DNA from: Vitis vinifera | Taxonomy: Eukaryota; Streptophyta; Magnoliopsida; Vitales; Vitaceae | Direction: 5' to 3' | Assembly (NCBI RefSeq): GCF_030704535.1 | Contig: NC_081806.1 | Location: 4,599,001 to 4,663,000, forward strand | DNA length: 64,000 bases | Shown: piece after piece, positions 56,310 through 64,000 of the stretch | Numbering within the stretch: the first letter of the stretch is position 1 | Layout of the letters: each line of letters opens with the position of its first letter | Translations under genes and position numbers: made by a program | Notes under the pieces: model-generated | What the model was told of the DNA's origin: nothing | What the model saw: only the letters and a program-made list of their open reading frames with translations | Databases searched by the model: none

Positions 56310-57150
56310 GTATAAAAGCAATCTACATGGTCTTTCTTGTATCTTCTTCCAGTCACCATCTCCTGTAGCTACAAGTTGTATTGATCGCTATCTCCAAAAG
56401 AATTTTTCATCAAACTGAAAATCAAAGGGAAAAATAAGACTGTAGCTTGTCAAATACATATGGGGCCTTCTTTTTGAGAAATCATTGTAGAAGCAGCCAT
56501 AAGGTTTTCAAAAATATTGCTTATCTTTATATATAGAGCTAGGATGTGAAATACCTCCAGAGTCTCATTAAGCACCAAAAATGTCTTATCCCGAATCAAA
56601 ATGCCGTCCTTTACACATACTTCACCCATATATTAACCATGCAATTATTGTAGATGGAGAAATTCTCCAGCCACTTGTCCTTAATTTTCCTAATTTTCCT
56701 ACAAATTGCAATAATAGCTGGTTCCCCCCCCGAAAAGATTGATAAGGGATTCTCTTTAAAGTCGTTTCTAATGAAAGTGATATAAATGAAAACTTTATAA
56801 TTATGATTGCTTTCCAATGATTCTAAATTAATGGGAAAAGAAAAATCAAATAATTATGACTTGTAAAAAATCTTGGCATAGAGGCGCTCTGATATGATCA
56901 ATTCATGACATTGAATTCAAACCGATAGTTTGACAATGTAATATTCCTGACCTCATATCTGGAAAGTAATTGGTGGCAAGACTGTTGTTGGTAGGCATCC
57001 TTTTGAAGAATATGCCATTAGGAGCCAGGAGAAGTCCAATCAATCAATGCCCTGCCCACCATATGAGAAACTGATGATAAATGTAGCCAGGCTGGTGTTT
57101 TGAAGTGGGAGCAATCGATCAATGGCAGGTCATGGGGATCCTGAATCCTG
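56310..57150 (-). pseudogene. P450 relic upstream of gene 3
   Basis: The paralog of 47,285-48,120, with the same order of decayed leader, ELNV-block, WSPYG-block and hinge fragments. No open frame remains. Confidence 0.6.
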
Positions 57151-57546
57151 CACTTAAGCATTTTCTTGTGCTTAAAACTTAAAAGTACTTGATCATCAAA
57201 ATGAGAGCTTGGGAAAAACTTCTACAAAGTCAAGAAAATAACAGTCATAGACTCCTGATCATCTTTATTAGTTTCTTATACACATTTGTTTACTCTTCCT
57301 AATTTGTATTTAGCAAATGACATTCTTTAGATGAACTCTATAGAATGCAAATTAAGGTTATGTTTGAGACACTTGTTATTTTCTATTTTTAAGACTCAAA
57401 AAGAGTAAAAACTCTTAACATAAATAGTAGATATTTAATCTAATAATTTTTAAAAACTATTTAAAATCATAATTTTAAATGTTTATTATCCTAAATTTTA
57501 AAAATTTTAATAATATTTTTTAAGAAAATAAGATAAGTAAATATCA

Positions 57547-58134
57547 ATGATTTCAAAATCAAATCGGCGAACCGGAAAAGTTATCGATTCATGGTTTAGT
57601 AGTCGGATCGATGGTTGAACGACGGTCGAACTGATAATGTTATAAATATATAATTTATATTTTATTAAAATTAATTTTTAAAAAAAAAATAAATATAAAT
57701 AAAATTTAAAATAAATAATATTTATTTTTTCATGTTTTATATAACTATATTAATAGTTTAAAGTTTATTAAATAAAACATATATAATATTGCAGATGGAA
57801 AATGGGAGTGTTTAAAAACATATTAGATATTTGAGATGCTTTTATTATTTTTTTACAATCCTTGGCACAAACCAATTAGTAGTAGGTTGGTGTAATAATG
57901 CTCACCTTGAACCCTTGGTCCAAGGTACCCCCTCCAGTGCCGTAAATTGTGATTGACAGTCTACTATACTGGTAAAATAGCCATGCTAGGTTGGGTTGTG
58001 AATGGGTGTGTGGTCCATTGGTAATTAAAGTCTGTTTTGGTCCAAAAACCCAAATTCTTAGTTGAATCAAACCAGGGTCCGATCGATGGTTTGATTGGTT
58101 GAACCGGCCGGTCTAATCAGGTTTTTAAATCATT
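57547..58134. mobile_element. Small non-autonomous TIR element (MITE-like, about 590 bp)
   Basis: The left end ATGATTTCAAAATC and the right end GGTTTTTAAATCAT form imperfect inverted tips. Subterminal phrases such as CGGCGAACCGG and GGTTGAACCGGCCGG are also partly inverted. The flanks share GTAAATA (left AAGTAAATATC, right GGTAAATAC), a plausible eroded 7-8 base duplication. It has no coding capacity. Its copy in unit B is internally deleted. Confidence 0.55.
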
Positions 58135-58539
58135 GGTAAATACTTTTTCTATATAAGTGAACTTGTTATGATTAGCACTTCCTTATTTGATTAAATAGGC
58201 TATAGGATTATGAGATCTTTTTTAGATGATTCCCTTTACTTCACATCATAGGCTTTATTTTATATAGTCTCTCCCTTTGTCGTTACTTCACACTTTAATT
58301 CTACTTTATTGATTTTAAGGTACATGGGGACCAGAGTGGTTGATATCAACTTTTTAAGTCAGGTTGATTAGTTGGGTCAATTTGTAGGTTCGGGATGAGT
58401 TGTCATCTTTTTTTATCCTTATTTTAGGATGAGGTGATTTTATGCACCCGAATAAGTTTTATATTTTATGTAGTAAATTACTAGAACGGAAGAGCTCATA
58501 AGATCATATCCATGTGCCGCCTAAAAGTGGCATCATAAA

Positions 58540-60465
58540 ATTGCCATTAACAAGGGCTTGATTTATGTCATGGTAATTTATGTTTCATTTTTCTCTCTAC
58601 TCCTTGAGGTCCAAAAGGAACAGCCAAAATTCTTTTTCTTTGTTGGCATATGCCCCTTTTTTTCTTCTGTAGCTTCCATTTTCATCTGATGCTCAATGAT
58701 GCATTCCATAGCCTGATAAGCCAAAGTGAATGCCCTCTTTGTAGATCGCTCCAAGTGCTATACATCAAACCGATCAAGCATTTAAAAGGAAAAAAAAAGG
58801 GGGGAAGAAGAGGAGAGATGGTTGGCTTTCCCAACCATCCATTGATTTATCCCACCATATGGAGTGAGATTCTAGCTTGCACCCTCCTTGGCCACGTGTT
58901 GGCTGAGAGAATCTATTTCTTTAAAAAATAGTAACAGGGCTTGTTTGGCATAAGTTATTTTCTGTTTTGTAAGACCCATATTTGATAATGAGAAAATTAT
59001 TTTTTAAAAATAAAAAATTAGGTATTTTCAGATGATTTTTTTTTACTTGTTTATTGATTTAAAAAATAATTATACAAATATATAAAATGATTAAAAATAA
59101 AATACTATATATAAATATTATTTTTAAATTAGAAATAGGCTTAAAATATTTTAAGCTCTTAAACAAATTTTTATTTTACAAAATATCATATAACAGTTTT
59201 TAAAAATTAACTTTTCTAATTATTTTTTAAAATAATTAACAAATAGGACTATAACAGTTCACAATCTTAAAAATGTGAAAAAATACAACCCTTCTCTATA
59301 TATTTGAAGAAAACAAGGACTATTGTTTTATAATAGGTAAATAAAATTTAAATTTTATCTACATAACCATCTGATGTACAAAACAGATTAGATTAAGAAT
59401 TATTTGAAAATTTAATCTAAAATTCATTCTTCTTAAATAATTATTTTGATCCAAAACACTATCATACAAGTATTAGCAATATTGAATTTAGTTTGAAATG
59501 ATAATTTGCCAACTTCCCTAAGTTGTCTATACATTTATCAAGTCTTCCTAACCTTTTATCACTTTTTATCTTTTGTGAGTGTAACAATGTTAAGTCATTA
59601 CTGCTTAGCATGGTAAAAAATCATGACAAAAAAGAAATAATAAAAATAAGAAAATAAGAAAGTTGAAATAAAAAATAGTCGAAACATTGAATGATTTGCG
59701 ACTAATAAAAAAAAAATCATTTACCATTAGAACATATTCTAATTTTAGTACTTTCTAGTCTCACAACCCAAAAAATGAGAGCCATAAGGGGGATCGCGTT
59801 ATATCAGTCCACTATGAGACTATGAGTTGATCAATATTACAATTGGTGGATTATGGTTAGAAAATATTAGGGTGGTGTTTTTTTTTTACTAATTGAAAAA
59901 ATCAAAATATTTAACTTTTTTAATTCAGTTAAAAATATCTTGTTGATATTAATTAATATAACTAAAATAAACTTATTATCAATAAATTTAATTTAATTAT
60001 GTTGATTGATGTCAATGAATTACTTTTAACTTAATGAAAAAAGTAAAATATTTTGATTTTTTTTATTTAACCAAAACACAAATACCACCTCTGTCATGGT
60101 CATGAATCGCTTCTTCTTCTAGGTGTGGTGAGTTGAAAACAAAATATAGCTCATCCCCCAGCTAGAGCCTAAAGATTAGACCCTAGAGCTCCGAAGAGCT
60201 GAGCCAATTCTACAAATGAATAACGTAAGATTGAACCCGAAAAGAAAGATTTCCATCTAATGGAAAGCCACGGGGGCCCATGCCAATGGGACTATTCCTT
60301 TTCTCAACTGGGCAGATGCCCATGAGTGCCATAAGAATATAATACAGCCATAGAAATTGTAAGATTAATTATAGCTTCCCACGCACGACCTTGTCCAGTA
60401 GCCAGAGTCATTAAAAGAGGTGTGACCCTTATACCACCTCAACTGAAAGCACCATGTTCATTGAC
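58540..60465 (-). pseudogene. P450 relic, full exon 1 in scattered pieces
   Basis: Read on the minus strand, the pieces follow P450 order. First, 60,465-60,090 is the start, anchor, hinge and A-helix region (GAGCCAATTCTACAAATGAAT antisense of AELA). Then 59,870-59,770 is the ANRD to WSPYG region, 59,620-59,480 is the ELNV block, and 58,790-58,540 is the exon end with QAMECIIEHQMKMEATEE. AT-rich inserts of about 210 and 690 bases separate the pieces. Exon 2 is absent. Confidence 0.7.
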
Positions 60466-60883
60466 GCCACAGTGACAACAAGACTACACAGATTGATAAA
60501 GAATCATGATCTTTTGATGGTACATCTGAATCTACTAGAAAAAAGTGGGAGGATGATATAAAATACTTTTGCAACCCCAGGGATAAGGAAATATATTCTA
60601 TCAAACCCTATCTGAAAGAGACCTATGATCCCATCAAATCTCAAACCATATCTTAAAGGAGCTTAAAAGGGCACGCAAAGGACGTAACCTAACCTTAACT
60701 CAACACTCCTCAAAATATAATACGTGAAACCCCTGTGGATCAATTTCTAATGCCTATGCGCAACCAATTTAAGTGATACAAGTTCATATAAGAGATGTAC
60801 CTTATTCATTGAGACTTGCAAGACTGGATGAGCGGATACAAAATAAACAACAATTTTATTCCTTCAATTCGAACCACTTTCCA

Positions 60884-62711
60884 TTAAAGATAGAGATCTG
60901 AGCTGGAAAGCCTTTTTGTGGGGATAGCAACTAGTGGTGTTCTCTTCTTTAGGACAATCCCAAACTTCTCTGAAAGGTCAAGGTCTTCACCTTCCGGCAA
61001 CTGCCAATTGAATGAATGCAGAAGTGATGCCAACAAGTATATTATCATTCTTTCTGCCAGAGGGATCCCTGCGCATATTCTTCTCCCTGATCCAAATGGA
61101 AGATATTGGAAATTGTTGCCTGTGTAGTCCCATCTACCAGGCTCACTCAAGAACCTCTCTGGCTTGAACTCAGAAGGACTATCCCAAATCTGTGGATCCC
61201 TATGTATTGCCCAGACATTTAAAAATACCTTAGTACCTTTTGCTATAGTGTACCCACCCACTGTGCAATCTTGGCTTGGACACTTGGGGACCAGGAGTGG
61301 GAGTGCTGGGTGTAATCGGAGTGACTCCTTGATAACTGCATCCATGTACTGTAATTTAGGCAGATGTGACTCTTCCACAATGCTGCCCATCCCTACAACA
61401 TTTGTTAATTCTTCTTGTGCCCTTGTCATTATCACCGGATTTCGAATCATCTCCGCCATCACCCACTCGACCATTGTGGCTGTTGTGTCTGTTCCGCCTA
61501 CCAAGATGTCCTGTTATCCGCAATTGTTAGCATAAGTTCGAGTTCATGAAAGCAAATTTACATGAAATTAAATTGAAATCTCAAAACTAGGAAAAATTTA
61601 TATTTAGGGAAGAAACCAAAGTTCAATCTAAAGTAAACATCAAATATTGGTCAGTGGGGTTTGGAATATGAGATCTCAAGACTTATCAAAGAGTAGGCGA
61701 ATTAAAGTTGGGAAATAAAATTACCATCAACAAGGCCTTGATTTGTGTCATGGTGATCGGTGTTTCAGTGTCTTCCTGCACCTTGAGATCTAAAAGGAAC
61801 TGCAGAAAATCCTTCTTTTCTCCGTTGTCAGATGCCCCCTCTTCTTTAGCAGTACTTTTTTTCATCTTTCGATCGATGATGGAATCGATAACCTGTTCAG
61901 CCGAGAGGAAGGCTCTCTTCATTTGCCGCTCCACCCCTTGTATATCAAACCCAGCAAGCGTCGGGAAAAAATCGGAGATGTTTGGTTTTCCCAACAATTC
62001 AGTGATTTCAGACGCCGCCTCCCGAAACTCGGCTCCAATTTTACCATCGTTGTGGGCTTCAGGGGTGTTGCCCCACAAGGAACTCAGCGTGACATTAACA
62101 ACAGTTTGGAACGACAATTGGCCAATGTCCATAGGTGTGCCAATTTTGGAATACGCATTGGTAATAGCCTTTCTGACTTCGGACCTTTGAAGTGGGTAAC
62201 AAGCTTCAAGGCTAGTGTTACTCAGCATTTCTCTCACAAACACCTTTCGCAGATTGCGCCAGTAGGAGCCATAGGGAGACCATGCAATGTCGAGTCCACC
62301 ATATGTGTAGGCGAATGCTGCAACTGGCGGATCACGGTTAGCGAATATGATGTCTTGGTCGCGGACCACTTGTTTTGCTAGGGACGGGGAACTCAACACA
62401 ACACAAAGCTTGTTTCCAAGCCAGAGCTTGAAGATTGGGCCATAGAGATGAGCCAATTCTGCAAATGAATGATGAAGGTTGCTGCCCAGAAAAGGGAGAT
62501 ATCCAACAACCGGCAAGCCACGAGGACCCGGCGGCCATGGAGCTGTTCCTTTCCTTGATGTACGTAAGTACCATAAGATTGCAAGTACAGCAACAGAAAC
62601 TGTGAGAACTGCTCCATCTACTACATCTAATTTCTTGTTGCTACCTGCCCACCACCATGACCAGAGACTGCAAATTGTTTCTGTAGCCTTATTCAAATGG
62701 TATGATATCAT
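60884..62711 (-). CDS. Cytochrome P450, CYP706-like, intact (gene 4 of the array)
   Basis: A 537-residue protein from exons 62711-61725 and 61510-60884, with the shared intron (TTGATG|GTAATT, ACAG|GACATC). Anchor segment, PPGPRGLPVVG, GGTDTT, KESLR (ExxR), FKPERF and FGSGRRICAG (haem cysteine about 475) are all present. It is the most diverged of the array: WSNTSLEACYPLQRSEVRK-type changes in exon 1, and a one-residue shorter C-terminal segment (PEGEDLDL). The start at 62,711 (MISYHL) aligns with MVSHHL of genes 1 and 3. An in-frame ATG at 62,798 would add 29 residues but would place charged and polar sequence before the anchor. The CYP706-like fold is sure; the substrate is unknown. Confidence 0.92.
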
Positions 62712-62863
62712 GGTCGTGGAATTGAAAAGGAAAAGTTCAAACAGCTGTGGCTTGAATAAATTTCCTAAATGCAAAACACTCTTATACAGACGGTCCATGA
62801 GGGTTTTCCCTTTTTTTTTTTAATACTCCCTATAAAACATGAAAATAATTTGTGTGATTTATA

Positions 62864-62869
62864 CACGTG
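62864..62869. promoter_or_regulatory. G-box upstream of P450 gene 4
   Basis: A CACGTG palindrome (context ATACACGTGGCAG) lies about 150 bases upstream of the ATG at 62,711. A TATA-like TTTTATAGG on the minus strand lies at about 62,829-62,838. G-boxes bind bZIP and bHLH factors, so ABA, light or jasmonate control is possible but not shown. Confidence 0.4.
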
Positions 62870-64000
62870 GCAGAAACCAAACATATATGACAAAACATAG
62901 AGTAATATTTGAATGCAATTTTGAGCAGCCGATTGAAATGCATGTGAGCAGTGCGCAGTCCTCTGGGTAAAGTCACTTGGGTGCTCTGCTGAATGGTATA
63001 ATGATGTACGAGTATTTTAAAAATAAAAAATAAAATATGAGGTCCAGATAAACCCAACCTTGAAAAAGTCAAAGATTCAGAAATTTTAAAAAATAAAAAT
63101 AAAAAACACATGTCACGCCAAGGCTTAGTTTATGTCGATGACCATTAAAATAACCAAGAAAAACACCGACAAGGGCCAGACATGGCATGTCACACCATAA
63201 GATAAGTTTAACATATGATTTTTTATTTTTTATTTTTATGAAAATGTAACGTTTCACATGATGCAATTCTTATATCAACATAAAATATGCATATGCCACG
63301 CCACCAAGTATCCACTAGAGGAACTACTTTTTTTTTTTCATCATTATGTTACTCCAAAATTGTGAATCTGAGGGCATATAAAAAACGTATAAAATATTTG
63401 TAAAAAAAATGGTTGTTATATAAATAATTTAAAGATTTATAGTAATTAAAAAAATATTTTTAAATTTTCTATAGTTTATAAAATTATAATCTCACAAATT
63501 TAATGTAATTACGTCATATTAAAATTGTATTTTCAAAATCAATTTTGATATAATTTAAATTTTCAAATTATTTTTCAAAATTCAATATTTTCATCGAAAT
63601 GATCCCTTTAAAGAAAATTTTCTATTTATCTTCTCACAAATCATCATATATTTGATCCTATTCTTACAAAAACACATAAATGTTTGTCAATCCAAGTGAT
63701 GATGGCCCAACATGGTCAAAGATTAAATTATGGAGAAAATGTATGCAATCTTATCTACAAGCAATAATAACAATAGTTCCTATATGTGGTTGAATACCTC
63801 TTAACTGTTGGTCCCTACACGTACGCTGGAGTGAGTAGACATGGATGAATAATTGTTGCAACTTGCAAACAAGAGATACCAAAAGCCATTTGTTTGGAAC
63901 GGTCGCCATTTTCATTTTTCATTTTAACCCATATGATAGGAAAATACTAGTTTGGACAACATTCTCATTGGTACCCTAAGATGTATGATTTTATTTTATT
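62870..64000. other. AT-rich upstream DNA to the window end; no gene
   Basis: This is promoter-distal sequence of P450 gene 4 and then very AT-rich intergenic DNA (63,370-63,620). The open frames at 62,830-63,266 on the minus strand have no recognisable product. No element ends were seen. Confidence 0.5.

Larger units (their letters stand above)
53565..59205. repeat. Segmental duplication unit C (P450 gene 3 block)
   Basis: Collinear with unit B (43,220-49,927) and lacking the TRIM insertion, so it preserves the pre-insertion sequence. It contains P450 gene 3, its relics and the small TIR element. Confidence 0.88.

Noticed and set aside
23098-62711. A biosynthetic gene cluster of amine oxidase plus P450s
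   Set aside because: The linkage is explained by segmental duplication, and no third enzyme or shared regulation is visible.
62712-62798. Longer start for P450 gene 4 at the ATG at 62,798
   Set aside because: It would add 29 residues not found in paralogs, ahead of the membrane anchor. The start at 62,711 aligns with genes 1 and 3.

Overview
The window is nuclear DNA of a dicot plant. Genes have spliced exons with GT/AG borders, there are plant-specific gene families (a pectin-pathway epimerase, CYP706-like P450s, an apoplastic copper amine oxidase), and the rest is plant transposable elements. The look is grapevine-like (Vitis), but that is an inference from memory of these families.

Layout. 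(1) 0.7-2.3 kb: an intact, intronless UDP-glucuronate 4-epimerase gene on the minus strand. (2) 2.3-22.1 kb: repeat territory. An old foldback element (arms near 5.6-6.6 and 17.8-18.9 kb) was split by a second foldback element made of about 13 complete and several broken copies of one perfect hairpin (6,608-11,724). That element was itself split by a 2.9-kb LTR-like insertion with a perfect target duplication (8,749-11,639). A second LTR-like insertion with the same 5' end (12,047-17,060) carries broken fragments of at least five host genes (SART3/PRP24-like, PABP, IWS1, CAND1, U2AF65), all in one orientation. A third member, inverted, lies at 18,994-22,060 with a perfect 5-bp target duplication and contains a copia fragment. 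(3) 23.1-26.0 kb: an intact five-exon copper amine oxidase. (4) 27.9-62.8 kb: a tandem array of CYP706-like P450 genes, all on the minus strand. Three are intact (28.8-30.9, 54.3-56.3, 60.9-62.7 kb), one is full length but dead (44.0-47.2 kb), and there are many relics. Within it sit a complete copia element (31,846-38,247), a decayed hAT element (39.35-42.46 kb), a head-to-head TRIM array inside a P450 exon (44,454-45,734), and a second, 5'-truncated and frameshifted amine oxidase copy (49,928-52,330). (5) 62.9-64.0 kb: P450 upstream DNA with no further gene.

Working genes: one epimerase that makes UDP-galacturonate for pectin in the Golgi, one secreted amine oxidase that oxidises polyamines or other primary amines and releases H2O2, and three microsomal P450s of unknown substrate. 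The amine oxidase and P450 genes are linked because they were copied together as segmental blocks (23.6-27.25 kb copied to 49.9-53.56 kb; 43.2-49.9 kb paralogous to 53.57-59.2 kb). Nothing in the sequence shows a shared pathway.

The most unusual material is the nested 5.6-22 kb repeat complex: the palindromic hairpin array, and a family of LTR-like insertions that keep their ends but differ in their middles, one carrying a multi-gene cargo.
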